Shown: piece after piece, positions 42,519 through 50,467 of the stretch
How the letters are laid out: every line of letters starts with the position of its first letter
Numbering within the stretch: position 1 is the stretch's first letter
DNA from: Paremcibacter congregatus
Lineage (GTDB): Bacteria; Pseudomonadota; Alphaproteobacteria; Sphingomonadales; Emcibacteraceae
Assembly: GCF_006385135.1 (NCBI RefSeq)
Contig: NZ_CP041025.1
Location: forward strand, 899,501 to 963,500
Length of the DNA: 64,000 nt
Direction: 5' to 3'
Program-made: the position numbers and the translations under genes
The notes under the pieces: model-generated
The model's database searches: none
Seen by the model: only the letters and a program-made list of their open reading frames with translations
What the model was told of the DNA's origin: nothing

Positions 42519-44897
42519 ATGAACATATCAGAAATATTTAACAGCATGTCTTACGGTCCCGCACCAGAACAATCAGACTACGTCCATGACTGGCTGAAAA
42601 GTCATAAAGAAGGCTTCAAGCTTTACATCAACGGCAAATGGGTGGCCCCGAAAACCTCGGAAGCCACCATCGACAGCCATAATCCGGCGACTGGCGATTA
42701 TCTCGGCCGCATTGCGGTCGCGGGCGCCGACGATGTGGATGCCGCCGTGGCCGCCGCTGCGAAGGCCTTTCCCAAATGGTCGAAACTGCCCGGTCATGCC
42801 CGCGCCAAGCATCTTTATGCGCTGGCCCGTATCATCCAGAAAACCGGACGGTTCCTGTCCGTGCTGGAAACGCTGGATAACGGCAAGCCGATCCGTGAGA
42901 GCCGTGACATCGATGTGCCGCTGGTGGCGCGTCATTTCTATCATCACGCCGGATGGGCGCAATTGATGGATCAGGAACTGCCGGATCAGGAAGCGCTCGG
43001 CGTGGTGGGTCAGGTGATTCCGTGGAATTTTCCGCTGCTGATGATGGCCTGGAAGATCGCTCCGGCGATCGCCGCCGGTAACTGTGTGGTGCTGAAGCCC
43101 GCCGAATATACCAGCCTGACAGCGCTCTATTTCGCCGAACTGTGCGAGGAAGCCGGGATCCCGCCGGGGGTGATCAATATTGTCACCGGGGCCGGGGAAA
43201 CCGGGTCTCATATCGTCAACCATCCGGATATCGCCAAGATCGCCTTCACCGGGTCGACCGGCGTGGGCCGTTATATCCGCGAGGCGACGGCCGGCGCGGG
43301 CAAAAAACTTACTTTGGAACTCGGCGGAAAATCACCTTTCATCGTCTTTGAAGACGCCGATATTGACGGCGCGGTCGAAGGTCTGGTGGACGCCATCTGG
43401 TTCAATCAGGGCCAGGTTTGCTGCGCCGGGTCCCGCCTGCTGGTGGAAGAGGGCATTGCCGACCGTCTGATCGAAAAAGTCAAAATCCGCCTGAGCAAAT
43501 TTCGCCTCGGCAATCCGCTGGACAAGGCGATTGATATGGGGGCGATCGTTGATCCCATACAGTTGGATCGCATCAAGTCTCTGGTCGGCAAGGGGGCCGA
43601 GGAAGGCGCCGAGATCTGGCAGCCGGACGTGGCGATGCCTGCCGAAGGCTGCTATTATCCGCCGACCCTGATCACCAATGTCAGCCCGGCGAGCATCGTG
43701 GTGCGCGAAGAAATCTTTGGGCCCGTGCTGACGGTAATGACGTTCCGCACCCTGCAGGAAGCCGCCGATCTTGCCAATAATACGCGGTTCGGTCTGGCCT
43801 CCAGTGTCTGGTCGGAGAATATCAACCGGGCGCTTGAGGTGTCTTCAATGATCAAGGCCGGTGTGGTCTGGGTCAACACCACCAATCAGTTTGACGCGGC
43901 CTGCGGCTTTGGCGGCTATCGTGAATCCGGTTTCGGCCGGGAAGGCGGCAAGGAAGGCATGTATGAGTATCTGAAAACCAAAAATGAATGGCTGACGGAG
44001 AAAGGCAATCTGGTGCCTGTACCCAAGGCGACGAAACCTGCGGACAATGGCAACGGCCTCGACCGGACGGCGAAAAACTATATCGGCGGCAAGCAGGCCC
44101 GACCGGACGGCGGCAATACACTGCCGGTGCTCAGCCCTGACGGCAAGCTCATGGGACGGGTCGGCGAAGGCAACCGCAAGGATATTCGCAACGCGGTGGA
44201 AGCCGCCTATAAGAATGCTGGCTGGTCGTCCGCGACGGCTCATACCCGCGCCCAAGTAATCTATTATATCGCCGAGAATCTCAGTTACCGCGCCGAGGAA
44301 ATGGCCGCCCGTCTGGTCAGTCTGACCGGCGTCAGCAAGAAGGCCGCGCAAGCCGAAGTCGACATGGCGGTCAGCCGCCTGTTCTCCGCTGCCGGCTGGG
44401 CCGATAAATTTGACGGTTTGGTGCATACACCGCCGGTGAAGAATGTGGCGCTGGCGGTTAATGAACCAATGGGTATTCTCGGGATTGTCTGCCCGGATGT
44501 GATGCCGCTGCTGTCCTTCGTTTCGCTGATCGCCCCGGCGATGGCCATGGGCAACCGCAGCGTGGTTATTCCGTCGGAACGCTATCCGCTGATCGCGACT
44601 GATTTTTATCAGATTCTCGAGACGTCCGATCTGCCCGCCGGGGTGATTAATATCGTCACCGGCGACCGGGAGAGCCTGACGAAAACCCTGGCCCAGCATG
44701 ATCAGGTTGACGCCATCTGGTATCACGGTTCGAAAGCAGGCAGTGAGATGGTGGAGCGGGAGAGCGCCCATAACCTGAAACGCAGTTGGGTCAATGACGG
44801 CCGGGCGCGGGACTGGATGTCCTCTCACGGTGAAGGCCGCCGCTTCCTGCGTGAAGCGACCCAGGTCAAGAACATCTGGTTGCCTTATGGGGATTAG
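42519..44897 (+). CDS. ALDH16-type aldehyde dehydrogenase (two ALDH domains, second inactive)
   Basis: This 792-residue protein holds two aldehyde dehydrogenase domains. The first (about 30-500) has Asn170 (IPWNFP), Lys193 (LKPAE), general base Glu267 (LELGGKSP) and catalytic Cys301 (GQVCCAGSR). The second (about 520-780) keeps the fold (NYIGGKQARPDGGNT, VCPDVMPLLSF, VINIVTGDRES) but has no catalytic Cys or Glu motif. This is the ALDH16 architecture. Ten bases after deoC, it likely oxidises the acetaldehyde that DeoC releases. Confidence 0.92.
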   Translation: MNISEIFNSMSYGPAPEQSDYVHDWLKSHKEGFKLYINGKWVAPKTSEATIDSHNPATGDYLGRIAVAGADDVDAAVAAAAKAFPKWSKLPGHARAKHLYALARIIQKTGRFLSVLETLDNGKPIRESRDIDVPLVARHFYHHAGWAQLMDQELPDQEALGVVGQVIPWNFPLLMMAWKIAPAIAAGNCVVLKPAEYTSLTALYFAELCEEAGIPPGVINIVTGAGETGSHIVNHPDIAKIAFTGSTGVGRYIREATAGAGKKLTLELGGKSPFIVFEDADIDGAVEGLVDAIWFNQGQVCCAGSRLLVEEGIADRLIEKVKIRLSKFRLGNPLDKAIDMGAIVDPIQLDRIKSLVGKGAEEGAEIWQPDVAMPAEGCYYPPTLITNVSPASIVVREEIFGPVLTVMTFRTLQEAADLANNTRFGLASSVWSENINRALEVSSMIKAGVVWVNTTNQFDAACGFGGYRESGFGREGGKEGMYEYLKTKNEWLTEKGNLVPVPKATKPADNGNGLDRTAKNYIGGKQARPDGGNTLPVLSPDGKLMGRVGEGNRKDIRNAVEAAYKNAGWSSATAHTRAQVIYYIAENLSYRAEEMAARLVSLTGVSKKAAQAEVDMAVSRLFSAAGWADKFDGLVHTPPVKNVALAVNEPMGILGIVCPDVMPLLSFVSLIAPAMAMGNRSVVIPSERYPLIATDFYQILETSDLPAGVINIVTGDRESLTKTLAQHDQVDAIWYHGSKAGSEMVERESAHNLKRSWVNDGRARDWMSSHGEGRRFLREATQVKNIWLPYGD

Positions 44898-44995
44898 GCT
44901 TTAAAGTACTCAACAGAAAAATATAATAACGGAACCACTATCGGGCCGGAAGGGCACTCCGGCCGATACCAAATAATAAAATAGGGAGTAGGGTT

Positions 44996-46228
44996 ATGCC
45001 ATATATCAGTATCGTGGGAATTATGGTGCTTCTGGGGCTGGCGTATCTCTTGTCGGGGGACAAGAAAAATATCAATCTTCGGGTGGTGGGCAGTGCCTTC
45101 CTGTTGCAATTGGCGGTGGCGGCCTTTGTGCTGGTGGTGCCTTTTGGCAAGGATATGCTGACGGCGATGTCGAATGGCGTCAATCAGGTGATCAATTATT
45201 CGAATGTGGGGATCGAATTTCTGTTTGGCGGACTGGCCGATATGGATAATGTCGGCTTTGTTTTTGTCGTCAAGGTTCTGCCGATCATCATTTTCGCCTC
45301 GGCCCTGATGTCGGTGCTCTACTATCTGCATATTATGCAATGGGTGGTGAAGATCTTTGGCGGCGCGCTGCATAAGATCATTGGCACCAAGCGGGTCGAA
45401 TCTCTCTGCGCGGCGGCCAATATCTTCCTCGGTCAGACGGAGGCCCCTCTGGTGGTGCGCCCCTATCTCGGCAGGATCAGCGATGCCCAGTTCTTTACCG
45501 TCATGGTTTCTGGTCTGGCGTCGATTTCCGGCACCATTCTTGCGGGTTATGCGGCGCTTGGGGTCGAGATGCAATATCTGATCGCGGCGAGCTTTATGGC
45601 GGCGCCGGGTGGATTGCTGATGGCCAAGATCATCATGCCCGATCCGGATCCGGAAGAAAACGAGACCGAAATTCTCGACGTGGACAGCTTTGACGACGCC
45701 CATAAGCCGGCCAATGTGATCGAGGCGGCGGCCAATGGCGCGGCCGACGGTTTGAAACTCGCAGCCAATATCGGCGCGATGCTGTTGGCCTTTGTTGCCC
45801 TGATCGCGATGCTGAATGGCATGCTCGGCGGCATTGGCGGGTGGTTCGACTATCCGGAATTGACGTTTAATTTGATTCTCGGCAAGATTTTTGCGCCGTT
45901 GATGTATGTGCTGGGCATTCCCTGGGCTGAAGCCGATATTGCCGGTAATCTGATCGGCACCAAGCTGATCCTTAATGAATTTGTTGGATACGTAGAGCTG
46001 GCCAAATTGCCAGACGGGGCGCTCAGCCCATATTCGGTGATGGTGGTGACCTTTGCCTTGTGTGGTTTCGCTAACCTGAGCTCTATTGCTATTCTGATGG
46101 GCGGCTTTGGTGTCTTGGTGCCGGAACGGCGTCACCTGATTGCCAAGTGGGGGCTGAAGGCGGTGGCTGCCGGGTCTTTGTCCAATCTGATGAGCGCCGC
46201 GCTCGCAGGATTATTGATCGGGTTTTGA
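44996..46228 (+). CDS. nupC: Concentrative nucleoside transporter (NupC/CNT family)
   Basis: This 410-residue inner-membrane transporter has the CNT motifs FLGQTEAPLVVRPYL, SGTILAGYAALGV and LNEFVGYVEL, which line the nucleoside and sodium/proton sites. It imports nucleosides from the periplasm. It is 98 bp after the ALDH16 gene, and last in the deo operon; a terminator follows. Confidence 0.96.
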   Translation: MPYISIVGIMVLLGLAYLLSGDKKNINLRVVGSAFLLQLAVAAFVLVVPFGKDMLTAMSNGVNQVINYSNVGIEFLFGGLADMDNVGFVFVVKVLPIIIFASALMSVLYYLHIMQWVVKIFGGALHKIIGTKRVESLCAAANIFLGQTEAPLVVRPYLGRISDAQFFTVMVSGLASISGTILAGYAALGVEMQYLIAASFMAAPGGLLMAKIIMPDPDPEENETEILDVDSFDDAHKPANVIEAAANGAADGLKLAANIGAMLLAFVALIAMLNGMLGGIGGWFDYPELTFNLILGKIFAPLMYVLGIPWAEADIAGNLIGTKLILNEFVGYVELAKLPDGALSPYSVMVVTFALCGFANLSSIAILMGGFGVLVPERRHLIAKWGLKAVAAGSLSNLMSAALAGLLIGF

Positions 46229-46260
46229 GGAGTTATCCGATTCTGTCCAAGCATAAAAGA

Positions 46261-46296
46261 AGGCTGCCGGATTATGAAAGTCTAGCGGCCTTTTTT
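46261..46296 (+). terminator. Terminator after nupC
   Basis: Stem AGGCTGC / GCGGCCT (one G-T pair) with a long loop, followed by six T. Confidence 0.75.
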
Positions 46297-46752
46297 GCAG
46301 GATTTTGCTGTACCAGAGAGCGAACTGCAAGTTTTTAAATCCTGTTGTAAAAAAGTCACTTTTTTCCTTTTTAGTAAAATATCCAATTTTTACGACGGGA
46401 TGTCAGGTTGTTCTCATTTAATATTTTCCCTGTTTTTAGCCGAATCGTAGGGATTTGTCATCTTGCCGTCATATTTCGGGGTGGGGATTGTCTTAATGGC
46501 GGTGTATCAGTTCCGGGTAGAACACTTGGTTTGCACCGGTTTTTGGCTGGAGTAGGTTGTTTTTTAAGGATAATTTGCGTCTTTTAGCCGTAATTTTTTC
46601 TAAAAAAATTTGTCTGATATAAAAATTTGACTTTTTGATCAAATTATTTATCTTTACTCTAGCTAAGAAATGGCAGAAAAACCGCCACTGGCATAGTTAA
46701 TTGTGTTCTTACGGTATTGCATTGAACGAATTGAAATCCGAAAGGGAGAGAA
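46297..46752. other. AT-rich leader region of the Oar-like receptor gene
   Basis: About 455 bases with no supportable gene. It becomes strongly AT-rich after 46560 and has a 10-bp palindrome TTTGATCAAA at 46634-46643. The receptor's promoter must lie here. No strong operator beyond that palindrome was seen. Confidence 0.45.
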
Positions 46753-49700
46753 ATGAGCAGTTTTAAATCTAACATGAAGGGTATGATTGTGAGCGCGTCG
46801 CTCAGGAAGTCCCTTCTCCATACATCTACGGCATTGGCCATTGCGCTCGCCACCACGACTACCTTCGCCATTCAGGCTGAAGCACAGGTCACAACGTCCG
46901 GGATGAAGGGTGTTGTAACATCCGGTGATGCAACGGTCGGAAATGCGACTGTTGTGATTACTCATACACCTTCAGGTTCTCGTAAAACTCTGACAACCGG
47001 AACAGACGGTGTTTTTAATATTTCTGGTCTGCGTGTTGGCGGTCCGTACAGTATTTCCGTTACATCCGATCAAGGGAAAGCCGAAGTAGAAGGTGTTTAT
47101 CTGACGTTGGGTGAGATGTCGAATGTTCCTGTCGCCCTTTCAAGTTCTTCGTCAACATTCGAAGAAATTGTCGTTACGGGCAGTGCTATATCCGGCGCCA
47201 TTAAAATGGGTATGGCGACAACGATTGATGAGGAACGCCGTAAAGGCATCCCTGCTACCTCACGCGAATTACATGATTTTGTGAAAATTGACCCCTTGGT
47301 CACTATTGATCCGACCAACAGTAACGCGATCAGTATTGCAGGTTCAAATAACCGTTATAACAGCATCACTGTTGACGGAATTAAGCAAAATGATGACTTT
47401 GGATTGAATAATGGCGGATTTCCGACCCAGCGCAGCCCAATATCCCTAGACGCGATTGATCAGTTGGCTATTAACGCTTCACCATTTTCAGCTGAATATG
47501 GTGGCTTTACGGGCGGTAACATCAATATCGTAACGAAATCAGGGACCAATGACTTTCATGGAACGGCATTTTTTACTTACCGTGATGATGGCTTGACAGG
47601 TACGAAAAGCAAAGACGATGATATTACACTGGATTTCAGTGAAAAAATATGGGGTGGTACACTTGGGGGCCCAATCGTAAAAGATAAACTGTTTTTCTTT
47701 GTTGGTTTTGAGAAGTTTAACTCTTCCTCTCCTAACCGTTTTGGACCTGCGGGTACCAATCTTGCGAACGAAGTCTCCGGCATTACAGAAGCAGAACTTG
47801 ATCGTGCTTCACAAATTGCAAATGACGTTTATGGGTTTGATGCAGGAACGGCTGCTGATTTGAACAGTCTTCCCGAAAGTGACCGTAAGATCTTTGCGAA
47901 GCTGGATTGGAATATTAATGAAGATCATCGCGCGGCATTCACCTATCAGAACACCGAAGGCAATAAAATCAATCCTCAGAACCAGGGAACAAGTTTTGGA
48001 GGGTCATTATCCTTACCGTCAAACTGGTATGATAAAAATGATAAAATGAAATCATACAGCTTCCAGCTATTCTCTGATTGGTCTGATAGTTTTTCGACTG
48101 AAGTGAAAATTGGCCGTAAGGAAGTTGAAACCTTACAGGAGCCTTTGAAAGGCAACGAGTTTGCCCAAATGCGAATTCGTCTTGCCTCTGGGTCAAGCAT
48201 TTATTTGGGACCAGATCAGTATCGTCATCAAAATTTCCTGAGCAATGACGGTTGGAATTTCAAGTTAAAAGCAACATACTATACTGGCGATCATGAAGTC
48301 AAAGTCGGTATGGAATATGAAACACTAGATATTGTGAATGTGTTCAATCCACAGAGTAACGGGGTTTACGAATTCCAGGCGGATGCTGCTTGTGGTACGG
48401 CGCTAGATTGTTTCGAGGCGCGTACGGCTGATACTTTGTTCTATAGCAATGCGACATCAAATAATAAGAATGATGCGCTGGCGGAATTTAGCAACAATGT
48501 GATGACTGTGTTCCTCGAAGATGTGTGGACGGTGAACGAAAAACTGACCATGACAATGGGGGTCCGTTATACCCGTTACGGTACGAACGATGAGCCGTTA
48601 TTGAACCAAACCTTCGCGACAAAATATGGCTTTAACAATAATGAAACTCTTGACGGACGTGACTTGATTGCGCCGCGGGTTGGTTTTAACTATCTGGTTG
48701 ATGAAAGAACGACTATTCGCGGTGGTGTCGGCTTATTCAGTGGTGGTAATCCGAATGTCTGGATTTCAAACAATTACACTAATGACGGCGTGACTCTGGT
48801 GAACACTGGTACAATCCGCAGCGGTGATGCGCTTTCCAATGTGGATGGTTTTAACATTCATCAAGATGCTCTCAAATTAATTTCCGATCAGGCCGGTTTG
48901 GGAACGGGGAGTGTGAATTATCTGGATCCAGAATTCAAAATTCCGTCCGTTTGGAAGTTTAATCTGGCTATTGACCATGAATTCAATTTCGGTGAAATCA
49001 TGGGTGATGGCTACAATGTGACGGCTGAGGCCTTGATTACGACTGTCAAGCAAGCGGCCCATTGGGAAGAATTGCGTGCATCAGCGCAGAGAAAAGATAT
49101 TGACGGTAATGATATGTTTGCGCCGGATGGTCGTCCTATTTATACTCGTCAAGACCGTGGGAGTTTCGACCTGGGGCTGACCAATGACGCTCGTGGTGAT
49201 ATCAAAGTATTTACACTTTCCATGCAGAAGCAATACGATAGTGGTTTTGATTTCTTCGGGGCTTATACATATACAGACTCAAATGATGTAAATCCTGGTA
49301 CCAGCTCAACAGCGACCTCGAACTATAGTAAGATTGCGGTTTCTGATCGTGAAAATTTCTCGTTGGCGACTTCAAACTATGAAGTGCAGCATCGATTTGT
49401 CTTGAACATGAATTATGTTAAGGAATTCATTGACGGGTACAAGTCACGCTTCTCCATGTTTGTGACATCTAAATCTGGTCGGCCGTTCAGCTATACTTAC
49501 GATCAGGCAAGCAGCAGTCGTGATATTCCATTTGGTGGTGGTGCTGAATTCGAACGCCGTGACCGTCAGTTGATTTATGTGCCAACATCTGGTGATTCCG
49601 CCATGTGTTACACGGGTTGTTTAGTCGACGGAGCCGCCACGTCAAGTGCAGTGACGGAAGCAGAATTTATGGCTTTCTTGTCAGAAACGGGCCTGGATAA

Positions 49701-50031
49701 ATATGCAGGGGAAATTGCCCCGCGTAATTCTCAGAAGAACCCTTGGATTACGACTATGGACTTCCGCTTCACGCAGGAAATTCCGGGTATTATGGATGGC
49801 CATAAAGGTATCTTTACCTTTGATGTCCAGAATCTGACCAATCTGTTGAACAGCAATTGGGGTCGTCTGGATCAGGTTAGCTTCCCAAGTTTGAGTTCCG
49901 TTGGGCGCGTGTCTATCACAGATGATAATCAATATGTTCTGACACGCTTCTATAATCCGACAGAGCCTTGGAATTTGAACTCATTGGCTTCTGTCTGGAA
50001 AATTCGTCTTGGGGTTCGTTACGAATTCTAA
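46753..50031 (+). CDS. Oar-like TonB-dependent receptor
   Basis: This 1092-residue outer-membrane receptor has a signal peptide (ALAIALATTTTFAIQAEA), a carboxypeptidase-regulatory-like domain (GMKGVVTSGDATVGNATVVI...GVFNISGLRVGGPYSI, about 50-125), the TonB-box-like EEIVVTGSAI, a plug with AGSNNRYNSITVDGIKQND and EYGGFTGGNINIVTKSG, and a barrel ending in RYEF. This is the Oar layout. Substrate unknown; such receptors often take up peptides or glycans. Codons favour T-ending forms, and GC is visibly lower than in neighbours. Confidence 0.93.
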   Translation: MSSFKSNMKGMIVSASLRKSLLHTSTALAIALATTTTFAIQAEAQVTTSGMKGVVTSGDATVGNATVVITHTPSGSRKTLTTGTDGVFNISGLRVGGPYSISVTSDQGKAEVEGVYLTLGEMSNVPVALSSSSSTFEEIVVTGSAISGAIKMGMATTIDEERRKGIPATSRELHDFVKIDPLVTIDPTNSNAISIAGSNNRYNSITVDGIKQNDDFGLNNGGFPTQRSPISLDAIDQLAINASPFSAEYGGFTGGNINIVTKSGTNDFHGTAFFTYRDDGLTGTKSKDDDITLDFSEKIWGGTLGGPIVKDKLFFFVGFEKFNSSSPNRFGPAGTNLANEVSGITEAELDRASQIANDVYGFDAGTAADLNSLPESDRKIFAKLDWNINEDHRAAFTYQNTEGNKINPQNQGTSFGGSLSLPSNWYDKNDKMKSYSFQLFSDWSDSFSTEVKIGRKEVETLQEPLKGNEFAQMRIRLASGSSIYLGPDQYRHQNFLSNDGWNFKLKATYYTGDHEVKVGMEYETLDIVNVFNPQSNGVYEFQADAACGTALDCFEARTADTLFYSNATSNNKNDALAEFSNNVMTVFLEDVWTVNEKLTMTMGVRYTRYGTNDEPLLNQTFATKYGFNNNETLDGRDLIAPRVGFNYLVDERTTIRGGVGLFSGGNPNVWISNNYTNDGVTLVNTGTIRSGDALSNVDGFNIHQDALKLISDQAGLGTGSVNYLDPEFKIPSVWKFNLAIDHEFNFGEIMGDGYNVTAEALITTVKQAAHWEELRASAQRKDIDGNDMFAPDGRPIYTRQDRGSFDLGLTNDARGDIKVFTLSMQKQYDSGFDFFGAYTYTDSNDVNPGTSSTATSNYSKIAVSDRENFSLATSNYEVQHRFVLNMNYVKEFIDGYKSRFSMFVTSKSGRPFSYTYDQASSSRDIPFGGGAEFERRDRQLIYVPTSGDSAMCYTGCLVDGAATSSAVTEAEFMAFLSETGLDKYAGEIAPRNSQKNPWITTMDFRFTQEIPGIMDGHKGIFTFDVQNLTNLLNSNWGRLDQVSFPSLSSVGRVSITDDNQYVLTRFYNPTEPWNLNSLASVWKIRLGVRYEF

Positions 50032-50055
50032 TCTAGACCTCATATAGAACTTATA

Positions 50056-50082
50056 AAAGGGCAGCTTCGGGCTGCCCTTTTT
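50056..50082 (+). terminator. Terminator after the Oar-like receptor gene
   Basis: Stem AAAGGGCAGC / GCTGCCCTTT with the stable loop TTCGG, followed by T-rich sequence. Confidence 0.95.
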
Positions 50083-50385
50083 GCGTTGTGGGATATAGGG
50101 CGGGACAGGTGGCCTGCGGGGATAACAGGGGATGTTGCCGTTCATGTCATGCTGGTTGGCGGGCACTGTGGAGGGAAAGAGATGGAACGAAGTGAACCGG
50201 TCATCAATTAGTGAAGTCCATAATTCTCTCCAGCAGCAGGGGAGGCTGGTTCGTGACTGAAGAGCAGGAGGAAGCAGAGTGTCTGGAGGGATGTAACCAA
50301 AACAGGAGCCATGGCGTGACTAGCCTTGTCAGGCCCTTGCTTGGGCGGGGTTGCCATTACGCAGCCACAGAAACCCGGGACAAGT
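50083..50385. other. Non-coding gap
   Basis: About 300 bases between a plus-strand terminator and a minus-strand terminator. A 71-codon minus-strand frame exists, but it is Pro-rich, lacks a ribosome site and is crossed by the terminator. I see no gene or repeat here. Confidence 0.5.
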
Positions 50386-50416
50386 AAAAGGCCCGGCGGA
50401 GGATGCGCCGGGCCTT
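50386..50416 (-). terminator. Terminator after the secreted nuclease gene
   Basis: A perfect 11-bp stem AAGGCCCGGCG / CGCCGGGCCTT with a 7-base loop; on the minus strand it runs into TTTT. Confidence 0.9.
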
Positions 50417-50467
50417 GAGGCAAACAGGTCTGTCTATAAAGAACGACAGACCGTCCAGGGTTGAGGT

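Noticed and set aside
43990-44897. Second half of the ALDH gene as a fused pseudogene or frameshifted neighbour
   Set aside because: The frame is continuous and the two-domain order with an inactive second domain is the known ALDH16 architecture.
44894-46135. 413-codon minus-strand frame opposite nupC
   Set aside because: Antisense to a clear CNT transporter; composition (His, Gln, Arg) shows it is a shadow.
46634-46651. Possible fifth regulon box upstream of the Oar-like receptor (TTTGATC-AAAT-TATTTAT)
   Set aside because: The left half fits but the right half matches only 3 of 7 positions; more likely a chance AT-rich palindrome.
50208-50423. 71-codon minus-strand frame after the nuclease gene
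   Set aside because: Pro-rich, no ribosome site, and it spans the nuclease terminator.
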